Positions 1 to 5,345 of a DNA stretch of 5,345 nucleotides are shown here, one piece after another; positions within the stretch are counted from its first letter, which is position 1; each line of letters opens with the position of its first letter. Position numbers and translations under genes: made by a program. Source of the DNA: Acidobacteriota bacterium (GTDB lineage: Bacteria > Acidobacteriota > Terriglobia > UBA7540); the NCBI GenBank assembly GCA_021827245.1, contig JAKAWN010000458.1:1-5345 (forward strand), in the 5' to 3' direction. The notes beneath the pieces were generated by a model, which did no database searches, was not told the origin of the DNA, and saw only the letters and a program-made list of their open reading frames with translations.

Positions 1-46
1 TGTTCTCACCATAGTGCTCGCTTACACACGACAGGCAGGGCTGATT

Positions 47-59
47 CGTGCATTGCACG
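47..59. repeat. 13-base near-perfect palindrome CGTGCA-T-TGCACG
   Basis: Two 6-base arms are perfect reverse complements around a single central base. The loop is too small for an RNA hairpin with all pairs formed, so as a DNA element it would resemble an operator site. It lies 35 bases upstream of a possible ATG at 12 on the minus strand. No regulator is visible to assign it to, and it may be chance. Confidence 0.3.
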
Positions 60-81
60 TCGAACCGTACAGGGAGTATTC

Positions 82-94
82 CGTCCACCGGACG
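82..94. repeat. Short inverted repeat, CGTCC-ACC-GGACG
   Basis: A 5-bp GC-rich stem with a 3-base loop lies 55 bases beyond the dehydratase stop. On the minus strand it is followed by GAATACTCCC and not by a T-run, so it is at most a weak or Rho-assisted 3' end structure for the operon transcript. Confidence 0.25.
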
Positions 95-148
95 AGGGTC
101 GAGCTTGAATGGTAACGGTCGGGCGGTTGGGCGTTCTCTCTTCCCAAG

Positions 149-1315
149 CTACCAGTCGAGGATGGCGCCGTCGGCAGCGCGGACGGATGGGCGCATTACT
201 TCCTGCTGGTAGGGATGCTTGGCGGCTTCTTTTTCGTTGACGCTGATTCCCAGTCCAGGACTCTCCGTTTTCAGCCAGTAACCGTCGCGGGTTTCGAGCG
301 AATGCTGCACGACGTCGAACCGCCAGGGCACGTCGGTCAGCATGTCTTCCTGGATCAGAAAATTCGGCGTGGAAAGGGCAAAGTGCAGGGCCGCCGCGTT
401 GGCCACCGGCCCCAGCGGATTGTGCGGCGCTACACCCATCATGTAAGCCTCCGCCATGGCCGCGATCTTTTTCCCTTCCAGCAGCCCGCCGCAGTGGCAC
501 AGGTCCGGCTGGACCACGTGGCAGGCGTGCTGCTCGAAGATGGGGCGAAACTGGTGGCGCGTGATTAGCCGCTCCCCGGTGGCAATCGGAACGGAGACGG
601 CCCGCTTTACTTCAACCATGGCTTCGACGTTTTCCGGAAGCACAGGTTCTTCGCAGAAGAATGGGCTGAACTCCGCCACGGCATTGATGTACTGCACCGC
701 CATGGCGGGGCTGCTGCGACCGTGGAAATCAATCATAATGTCCACAGAATCACCCACCGCCTCGCGAAGCTTTCCTATCACCTCCGCAAAGTGTTTGATC
801 GTGGAAACGCTCATCAGGGGTTCCGAGTACGGAACGCAGACCACTTTAACGGCCGTGTACCCCCGGCTCACAACCTCCCGCGCCAGGTCAATGACGGGCC
901 CGGGATCAAGGCTCTCGTAGACGGCCTTCATGCTGCCGCCACCCAGATGCGTGTACATCCTCACCCTCTCGCGCACCGCCCCGCCCAGCAACTTGTACAC
1001 CGGCACGTTCAACGACTTGCCCAGGATATCCCAGCACGCCTGCTCGATGCCGCTGATGGCGCTCATGCCGATCACCCCCAGCCGCCAGAAGGATTGCCGG
1101 TAAAGTTTCTGGTAAAGGTGCTCGATTCGGGTCGGATCCTCGCCCACGGCTAACGGAGCAAGGTCCTCGATCGCTCCCACCACAGCGCGGGGTTTCCATT
1201 CGAGTGAGGCTTCGCCCCAGCCGAACAATCCCGCCTCGTCAGTTTCCACCTTCACGAAGACCCAGTTGCGCATCTCCGCGTTGACTACTACGCTCTTGAT
1301 TGTTGTGATTTTCAT
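149..1315 (-). CDS. Enolase-superfamily sugar-acid dehydratase, D-galactonate dehydratase-like
   Basis: Predicted Mg-dependent dehydratase of the mandelate racemase/muconate lactonising group that converts an aldonate, probably D-galactonate, to a 2-keto-3-deoxy acid in the cytoplasm. With the start at 1315 the protein is 388 residues, usual for the family. Metal ligands are D196 (in DFHGR), E222 (CEEP) and E248 (GER). Catalytic histidines are H198 and H298 (APHNPLGP). As I recall E. coli DgoD (D183, H185, E209, E235, H285), every one is offset by exactly 13, which argues for galactonate dehydratase chemistry over mandelate racemase or muconate cycloisomerase. The second strand has K157-V-V instead of a KxK pair, also fitting this subgroup. 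The frame is open to an ATG at 1351, but that adds 12 residues inside the SDR gene; family proteins start at MKIT. The 1315 ATG is 4 bases after the SDR stop with no good Shine-Dalgarno, suggesting translational coupling. Related aldonates (fuconate, gluconate) remain possible. Confidence 0.92.
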   Translation of the reverse strand: MKITTIKSVVVNAEMRNWVFVKVETDEAGLFGWGEASLEWKPRAVVGAIEDLAPLAVGEDPTRIEHLYQKLYRQSFWRLGVIGMSAISGIEQACWDILGKSLNVPVYKLLGGAVRERVRMYTHLGGGSMKAVYESLDPGPVIDLAREVVSRGYTAVKVVCVPYSEPLMSVSTIKHFAEVIGKLREAVGDSVDIMIDFHGRSSPAMAVQYINAVAEFSPFFCEEPVLPENVEAMVEVKRAVSVPIATGERLITRHQFRPIFEQHACHVVQPDLCHCGGLLEGKKIAAMAEAYMMGVAPHNPLGPVANAAALHFALSTPNFLIQEDMLTDVPWRFDVVQHSLETRDGYWLKTESPGLGISVNEKEAAKHPYQQEVMRPSVRAADGAILDW

Positions 1316-1319
1316 AGGC

Positions 1320-2108
1320 TTAGTCCATGGGATAGAGGCTGCAGCCCCCATCCACCAGCAGTGTCGCTCCCGTCATGTAATCTGAAGCATTAGAACAGAG
1401 AAAGATCATTGCGTCGGCCACGGACTCGGGCGCCTGCAGGCTCCCCAGCGGAATCGCCTTCTCCGCGCGGCGCCGGAAATCAGGCTCCGTATCCCACTGC
1501 CGCCTGGCCATGCCCACGCCAACAATTCCGGGCGCAACCGAGTTCACCCGGATTCCCTTCGAGGCCAACTCGCGCGCCATGCCGCGCATCAGCATTTTCA
1601 TGCCACTCTTGGAAACCGTGTATGGAGTGATGTCCGGCCAGGGAACATCCTGCACCCAGGAAGAAGTGAAAATGATCTTCCCTTTTATGTCCGCAGCCAC
1701 CATCGCTCTTGCCGCAGCCTGCGCAACCAGAAACGCACTTTCTAAATTGACAGCGAGGATGTTATCCCAGTTCTGCTCCGAATAATCAAGAATGGGACAG
1801 GGTTGACGCCCGATGCCGGCATGGCATAGTACGGTATCCAGTTGACCGAAGGAAGAGAGCGCCCTATTGACGACTTCTTCAGCGTCCGCTGCTTTCGTGA
1901 CGTCCGCCTGAACGTAGACTACCTCGTCTGTAGCCCATCCGTTCACCTCGATGACCTTTCGGGCTTCTTCCTCCGTTGCAAGGTCATTTACCGCAACGCG
2001 AGCTGAGTGCTCGATCAAGCGTCTGACGGCAATCCGACCGATGGCTCCCAGGCCACCAGTGATCAGAACTGTTTTACCTTTCAAGCAGTCTTTGGCAAAT
2101 GTCGGCAT
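1320..2108 (-). CDS. NAD-type short-chain dehydrogenase/reductase (classical SDR), putative sugar dehydrogenase
   Basis: A 262-residue cytoplasmic oxidoreductase of the classical SDR family (usual length about 250). The Rossmann glycine motif TGGLGAIG is at 17-24. D42, at the end of the second strand in AVND, suggests NAD rather than NADP. Further motifs are ADV at 68-70, CHAG at 95-98 (variant of NNAG) and the catalytic set N121, S150, Y163, K167 (YTVSK). PG follows at 193-194, and a C-terminal MTGATLLVDGG lies at 245-255. The family oxidises or reduces many alcohols and sugars, so the substrate cannot be read from sequence. Its position between a beta-galactosidase and a galactonate-dehydratase-like gene makes an aldose 1-dehydrogenase (galactose or related) the natural inference; a keto-deoxy sugar acid reductase/dehydrogenase is the alternative. 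The ATG at 2108 is preceded by GGAGAG (2124-2119) at 10 bases. It starts 32 bases after the GH59 stop. Confidence 0.92.
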   Translation of the reverse strand: MPTFAKDCLKGKTVLITGGLGAIGRIAVRRLIEHSARVAVNDLATEEEARKVIEVNGWATDEVVYVQADVTKAADAEEVVNRALSSFGQLDTVLCHAGIGRQPCPILDYSEQNWDNILAVNLESAFLVAQAAARAMVAADIKGKIIFTSSWVQDVPWPDITPYTVSKSGMKMLMRGMARELASKGIRVNSVAPGIVGVGMARRQWDTEPDFRRRAEKAIPLGSLQAPESVADAMIFLCSNASDYMTGATLLVDGGCSLYPMD

Positions 2109-2118
2109 TGTGAATTGG

Positions 2119-2124
2119 CTCTCC
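2119..2124 (-). promoter_or_regulatory. Ribosome binding site of the SDR gene
   Basis: GGAGAG on the minus strand lies 10 bases before the ATG at 2108, inside the 32-base gap after the GH59 stop. The gap is too short for a convincing separate promoter, which supports cotranscription with GH59. Confidence 0.6.
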
Positions 2125-2140
2125 GTTTCGCCTCAACGCA

Positions 2141-4147
2141 TCAATGCACGAGGAAATTATCAAACTCGGCCTGGTTCCAGCCGGTGCCAACTCCTGCCAT
2201 ACCATGGGAATGGCCCGCATCGGTTGTTTTCGCAACGGTTCTCCCGTCTATCAAGGCTTCGATGTTCGATCCGTGAAAGCGCAGTTCCAAGTGATGCCAC
2301 TTCCTGGCAGAGAAAGATATCTTTCCTGATGCCAACCTGACTGTGGGCTTCCTGTACTTGGTGCTGATGAGCCTCCAGAGCCCGTCCTGATTGACCAGCA
2401 AAATATACCCGCTTGGCCAATGCGCCTTACCGTCTTTGAAAACGTTTGCATCGTCTACCCGGCCGAGCAGTGCCACCTCCCCTTCACCCTCCATCCGAAC
2501 ATCAACACCCAGGGAGTAATCTCGCCAATCACTACTGCCCACTATGGTGTAAGGGTTTGGCAATGTCCCATGCCAGGCGATCGGCTTCCGGATGACCATC
2601 TGTTCCAGGCAGCGTCCCGCCCGCCCCGTGCAAGCATGCACTTCAAAGGCCCCGTCCTGGTCGGCAAAATAGGGGGGAGATTGGCCTGCTTTCGTTTTCT
2701 CAAAACTCTCAGAATAGGGGAACGGAAACGGAGCCGCAGGGGGCGGTGTTGCGGTCCCCTTGTGCTGGCCGGTGGTGGTGGTCAGTGAATAGACGGAATC
2801 GGGATCGAAGGTAAAGCTGAAGGATTTATCCCGCGGATTGATGTTGGCTACGTGCTCAAAGCTCTTGCTGGCGTTTGTCTCCCAAACGTGAACCGAGCCG
2901 TCTGAGAGTCCTCCGGTCAGATGAAAGGTTACCGGTTGTCTTGCCTGCGCACCGACGGTCTCAACGATGACACTATAGTCCCCCGTCGACGGGGACTTCA
3001 GAGTTACATAGGTTCCCCCGCCCGGCAGGTACCCGCAGGCAGCGTCGATATATCTCCAACCTGGCTGGGCAACCTGAGTGGTTTGCGCCGTCACCCAGAC
3101 CGGAGATTGGACTTTATAAAATCCCGACCAGGGTGTGTTGGCATACATGAGGCCAGAGGCAGGGGCAGCAAGGATATCGTAGTAGGACGTGATTAAAGCC
3201 CAGATTTCCGTCGCCGTAAATCTGCCTTCAATGTAATTCAAATTGTAAAGCCTGGCCAGGAGTCTTCCCCTAGCCCAATCGTCTTTGTGCGGGTTGCGCC
3301 AGACGCTGACTGGCAGAGGATGATCCTCGCTTGACCATAAAGGTTTGCCGCTCGCCTTTGCCGCCTCGGGAGATTTGCTGCGCGGGTAGTGAACGCTGAC
3401 CGCGGCAACAGCCGAACGCAAACCATGGTCCTTCGTCATTTCTTCCACAATGCTCCATGGATTTTGAGTCGGCGTCTCGTCGCAACAGACGATTCGCGTC
3501 AGAAGGTGGTGAGAAAGCAGGGTGGTGTGCAGCAACTTGACATAGGCGGGATCGTGCCTTGTCTCATTCCAGATTCCCGTGTATTGAATATCCAGATCGT
3601 GCGCTTTCCGCCCTCCCTCAACGAACTCCGCAACGTAATTGGCCATGTCCTGTGAGTAAAAGTTCCCGTGGCCGATCCATCCTGGAGCTCCCCAAGGAAG
3701 TGAGTCGAGAACGATATGCGGATTTCGCTTTTCCGCCTCTTGCATCAGCCACCACTCGTAGCCGCGGTTGAAATCAGGGCGGGCCATTTCCGCGCGCGTG
3801 CGGGCAAAACTGGGCTCGGAGCCGTCGGTAGAGTTTGCGTCGCTGCCGATTTCCACCTTCAGATGCTGCAGGGAAGCGCCATAATCCGGCTTAAAGAGAT
3901 AATCGAGGATCTGACTCCGGTAAGGCTCCGGATAATCGATCAGGAGCCGGGAAGAGGCGCCAGCGCTCACTCCACCGATACCATCAAAGATCCTTCCGCT
4001 TCCGCGCCCGTCGATGGTAATCACTTTGGCAGGACCAGAGGTTTGCTCGCAGGCGGACAAACTCAAAACCGCAAGACAAATAAGACCGCAGATGGCAAAT
4101 CGAGTCCGGCAAGATCGCCATAGAAAATCAGTATTGAGGTTCAGCAT
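2141..4147 (-). CDS. GH59 galactocerebrosidase-like beta-galactosidase, lipoprotein
   Basis: Predicted retaining exo-beta-galactosidase of family GH59, whose best-known member is human GALC (galactosylceramidase). The 668-residue length matches the animal enzyme. Residues 1-33 form a lipoprotein signal: Arg-rich start (R11, R14, R16), hydrophobic core 18-30 and lipobox LSAC ending at C33. GH59 signatures follow: GRIFDGIGGVSAG (51-63), PEPYRSQILDYLFKP (73-87), LKVEIGSD (96-103), RGYEWWLM (128-135), GIWNE (191-195) with E195 as acid/base, and LWSSED (270-275) with E274 as nucleophile. Residues 51-350 are the TIM barrel and about 350-460 the beta-sandwich (SPVWVTAQTTQ.TQPGW-like segment 348-364). 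A Pro-rich linker at 461-478 leads to a lectin-like domain at 479-668 ending FDNFLVH, like the GALC C terminus. The start is supported by AAAGGA at 4161-4156, 8 bases before the ATG. Galactose linkage is inferred from family; a ceramide aglycone is not shown. Located between the sulfatase and the sugar-oxidising genes. Confidence 0.93.
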   Translation of the reverse strand: MLNLNTDFLWRSCRTRFAICGLICLAVLSLSACEQTSGPAKVITIDGRGSGRIFDGIGGVSAGASSRLLIDYPEPYRSQILDYLFKPDYGASLQHLKVEIGSDANSTDGSEPSFARTRAEMARPDFNRGYEWWLMQEAEKRNPHIVLDSLPWGAPGWIGHGNFYSQDMANYVAEFVEGGRKAHDLDIQYTGIWNETRHDPAYVKLLHTTLLSHHLLTRIVCCDETPTQNPWSIVEEMTKDHGLRSAVAAVSVHYPRSKSPEAAKASGKPLWSSEDHPLPVSVWRNPHKDDWARGRLLARLYNLNYIEGRFTATEIWALITSYYDILAAPASGLMYANTPWSGFYKVQSPVWVTAQTTQVAQPGWRYIDAACGYLPGGGTYVTLKSPSTGDYSVIVETVGAQARQPVTFHLTGGLSDGSVHVWETNASKSFEHVANINPRDKSFSFTFDPDSVYSLTTTTGQHKGTATPPPAAPFPFPYSESFEKTKAGQSPPYFADQDGAFEVHACTGRAGRCLEQMVIRKPIAWHGTLPNPYTIVGSSDWRDYSLGVDVRMEGEGEVALLGRVDDANVFKDGKAHWPSGYILLVNQDGLWRLISTKYRKPTVRLASGKISFSARKWHHLELRFHGSNIEALIDGRTVAKTTDAGHSHGMAGVGTGWNQAEFDNFLVH

Positions 4148-4155
4148 CGGAGAAA

Positions 4156-4161
4156 TCCTTT
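4156..4161 (-). promoter_or_regulatory. Ribosome binding site of the GH59 gene
   Basis: AAAGGA on the minus strand ends 8 bases before the ATG at 4147. It fixes the start that gives a complete lipoprotein signal peptide. No other in-frame start nearby would keep the full N-terminal Arg-rich region. Confidence 0.65.
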
Positions 4162-4165
4162 CACT

Positions 4166-4193
4166 AGAATATGCACCGCTGCTGGTTTGTCAG
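4166..4193 (-). promoter_or_regulatory. Candidate sigma70-like promoter for the GH59-SDR-dehydratase unit
   Basis: On the minus strand CTGACA (4193-4188, 5 of 6 to the -35 consensus) is followed after 16 bases by TATTCT (4171-4166, 4 of 6 to the -10 consensus). Transcription would start about 10-12 bases before the GH59 ATG, giving a very short leader that barely includes the Shine-Dalgarno, which counts against it. Such matches occur by chance, and if the host is a Bacteroidota-like organism the consensus would not apply. Confidence 0.25.
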
Positions 4194-4196
4194 CAG
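4179..4196. repeat. Inverted repeat, 6-bp stem and 6-base loop
   Basis: CTGCTG (4179-4184) and CAGCAG (4191-4196) are perfect reverse complements around a 6-base loop. The element lies 32 bases upstream of the GH59 ATG and overlaps the candidate -35 hexamer, so it could be an operator half-site pair or a leader hairpin. It is not followed by a T-run on either strand, so it is not a typical terminator. Function is unknown and chance is possible. Confidence 0.35.
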
Positions 4197-4277
4197 GGTT
4201 AATTGTCTGTTCAGGATCGGCGTTGTTACCCCGATTCGCGTGGTCTCCCGCACCGCTTTTCTTCCCCGTCGTCATTC

Positions 4278-5345
4278 TTACGTAACCCCTTGCTGATCTC
4301 CCGGCTCTTTCGGCAGGTCGAAATAGTGATCGTTTCGAAAGCTATGCCACTGTCCCGACCAGCGTGGATCGTTCTGGATCAGAGCCCCCAAGCGACCTGC
4401 CATTTGCCTGCGAAGCTTTTCATGCCTGGGGTCAAGTGCGAGGCTTTCCGCTTCAACCGCATTCAGATCGTATAGTTCATCGATGTTGGAAGAAGCATTG
4501 TAAGCGTAAAGATGGTGATTCCCTTTCCCATCCCAAAGCTGAACTCCGCAGGCGAAATTCACTCCCACGTGCCAGCCGCAGGAAAAGATCAGGTCGCGAT
4601 CGGCCGGCCTTGCAGTTCCCTGAAGATGCGGCACGAGCGACCGGCCGTCAAGCCTGGCATCCGGCTCAATGCCAGCCACTGATAAGAGCGTCGGGGCCAC
4701 GTCCAGCAGCGAAACCGGGGCATCAACCGCGTGCGGTTGAATGCCCATCGAAGCCGGCATCTTTACTATCAGCGGCGCCCGCAGCACGTCGGGATACAGA
4801 TAAACACCCTTGTCGATCAGCGCCCATCGCCCGTTCATTTCTCCGTGATCGCCCAAGACTACGATCAGAGACTCGTCGTAGAGCTTCTTCTCTTTCAGAG
4901 TCCTGATCAGGTGAGCCAGCGCCCGGTCTACCACCTCCATCTGCAACGCATTGGCGACGCGGTAATCGATCAGGGACTTCGGATTGTACAGGCCCCAGTA
5001 ACCCCGATAAAGGTCGTAAATCTTGGGCTGATCAGGGAATGGCTTCCAGTCGTTGGCCTGGACCTTTTTATAGGTGTCCGGCAACGTGATTACCTTGCGC
5101 AATTCCGCTTCGCGTTTCTCGAACCCTTCAGGCACACTGAACGGCTGGTGAGGATCGAAGATATCAAGCTGCAAATAAATAGGGCGCCCGGGCATCGCAG
5201 GGCTGGTTAGGGCATCCTCGAGTTTATCGAGAGCCCGGTGTGCCAGGTAATGGCTGTACTGCGCTTTCAGCGGGAAAGGCTTGCCGTCCGCCTGGACAAT
5301 CCACCCGCCAACGGAATTGCCGGGCGTCTTGCGGTCCCGTTGCAG
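4278..5345 (-). CDS. Type I sulfatase (sulfuric ester hydrolase), C-terminal 355 residues, 5' end outside window
   Basis: Hydrolyses a sulfate ester, in this context probably on a sulfated sugar. The frame is open from the right edge to a TAA at 4280-4278. An ATG at 5195 is internal, because 50 further in-frame codons without a stop precede it and read like sulfatase sequence. Counting from the edge, features of the alkaline-phosphatase-like sulfatase fold are a DPH motif at 64-66 (substrate-binding His region), the strand VVLGDHGE at 162-169 whose D166/H167 fit the calcium-binding Asp and its neighbour, K179 in DKG at 178-180 followed by RAPLIVKMP at 189-197 (conserved lysine and strand), and the SLLDVAPTLLSVAGI region at 212-226. 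The C-terminal subdomain has IDELYDL at 288-294, a common family signature. The formylglycine motif (C/S-x-P-x-R) and the other metal ligands would lie upstream, so catalytic competence and any signal peptide cannot be judged. Substrate is not predictable from this fragment. Confidence 0.93.
   Translation of the reverse strand: MQRDRKTPGNSVGGWIVQADGKPFPLKAQYSHYLAHRALDKLEDALTSPAMPGRPIYLQLDIFDPHQPFSVPEGFEKREAELRKVITLPDTYKKVQANDWKPFPDQPKIYDLYRGYWGLYNPKSLIDYRVANALQMEVVDRALAHLIRTLKEKKLYDESLIVVLGDHGEMNGRWALIDKGVYLYPDVLRAPLIVKMPASMGIQPHAVDAPVSLLDVAPTLLSVAGIEPDARLDGRSLVPHLQGTARPADRDLIFSCGWHVGVNFACGVQLWDGKGNHHLYAYNASSNIDELYDLNAVEAESLALDPRHEKLRRQMAGRLGALIQNDPRWSGQWHSFRNDHYFDLPKEPGDQQGVT

Larger units (their letters stand above)
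1..148. other. Region downstream of the dehydratase, no supported gene
   Basis: This is the 148-base end of the window after the dehydratase stop. I found no intrinsic terminator, no RNA gene and no complete ORF with family resemblance. An ATG at 12-10 on the minus strand could open a next gene in the same direction, but only four codons are visible and its upstream sequence (AAGCGAG) is a poor ribosome binding site. Two short inverted repeats are listed separately. Confidence 0.5.
4148..4277 (-). other. Intergenic region between sulfatase and GH59 gene (130 bp)
   Basis: This is the only sizeable gap between genes. On the minus strand it begins after the sulfatase TAA and ends at the GH59 ATG. 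I see no stem followed by a T-run that would make a convincing intrinsic terminator for the sulfatase. A weak pair, ATCGG (4216-4220) with CCGAT (4231-4235), could form a 5-bp stem with a 10-base loop. The GH59-proximal half holds a stronger small hairpin and a sigma70-like promoter candidate, listed separately. No small ORF with a ribosome binding site was found. Confidence 0.6.

Noticed and set aside
6..500. Open frame of 164 codons on the minus strand overlapping the dehydratase 3' end
   Set aside because: Arg/Gly/Ala-rich low-complexity product with no family resemblance. It lies mostly inside the well-supported dehydratase gene in another frame.
1315..1351. Dehydratase start at the upstream ATG at 1351
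   Set aside because: It would overlap the SDR gene by 32 bases and add 12 residues not typical of the family; the MKIT start at 1315 fits better.
4216..4235. Possible terminator stem ATCGG/CCGAT after the sulfatase
   Set aside because: Only 5 bp, a 10-base loop and no T-run on the minus strand, so it is too weak to call a terminator.
4364..4906. Open frame of 180 codons on the plus strand antisense to the sulfatase
   Set aside because: Composition is typical of a GC-rich antisense shadow (Arg, Pro, Ser rich) and there is no ribosome binding site or recognisable domain.
4731..5210. Open frame of 159 codons on the plus strand antisense to the sulfatase
   Set aside because: It mirrors the conserved sulfatase coding frame. 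The complementary strand carries clear sulfatase motifs, so this is a shadow.
1..5345. Mobile element, CRISPR array, tRNA or rRNA
   Set aside because: No transposase, terminal repeats, regular direct repeats or tRNA/rRNA-like sequence were seen, and nearly all of the window is explained by four metabolic genes.

Overview
All genes seen lie on the minus strand, so the window reads from right to left. It shows the downstream end of what looks like a bacterial carbohydrate-degradation locus. In order it carries the C-terminal 355 residues of a type I sulfatase (5345 to 4278, running off the right edge), a complete lipoprotein galactocerebrosidase-like glycoside hydrolase of family GH59 (4147 to 2141), an NAD-type short-chain dehydrogenase (2108 to 1320) and a galactonate-dehydratase-like enolase superfamily enzyme (1315 to 149). 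The remaining 148 bases at the left edge hold no gene I can support. The long open frames on the plus strand and in other minus frames are shadows of these genes.

The last three genes are tightly packed (gaps of 32 and 4 bases) and almost certainly form one transcription unit. The sulfatase is separated from GH59 by 130 bases that contain a weak sigma70-like promoter candidate and a small hairpin, so GH59-SDR-dehydratase may have its own promoter or may be the tail of a longer operon.

A working model links the four genes. The sulfatase removes a sulfate ester. The outer-membrane- or periplasm-anchored GH59 enzyme releases beta-linked galactose. The SDR oxidises the sugar to a lactone/aldonate, and the enolase-superfamily enzyme dehydrates D-galactonate to 2-keto-3-deoxygalactonate, as in a De Ley-Doudoroff type route. 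The order sulfatase then galactocerebrosidase also mirrors lysosomal sulfatide breakdown (arylsulfatase A, then GALC), though a plant, algal or bacterial sulfated galactoside is at least as likely a substrate. Transporter, lactonase, KDGal kinase/aldolase and regulator are not in the window. The SDR step and the true substrate are inference.

The organism is a bacterium, shown by the lipobox signal peptide, Shine-Dalgarno sites and operon layout, with moderately high GC by eye. Sulfatase plus lipoprotein glycosidase plus SDR/enolase clusters are common in soil or aquatic Acidobacteriota, Verrucomicrobiota and Planctomycetota. The sequence alone does not settle the phylum.
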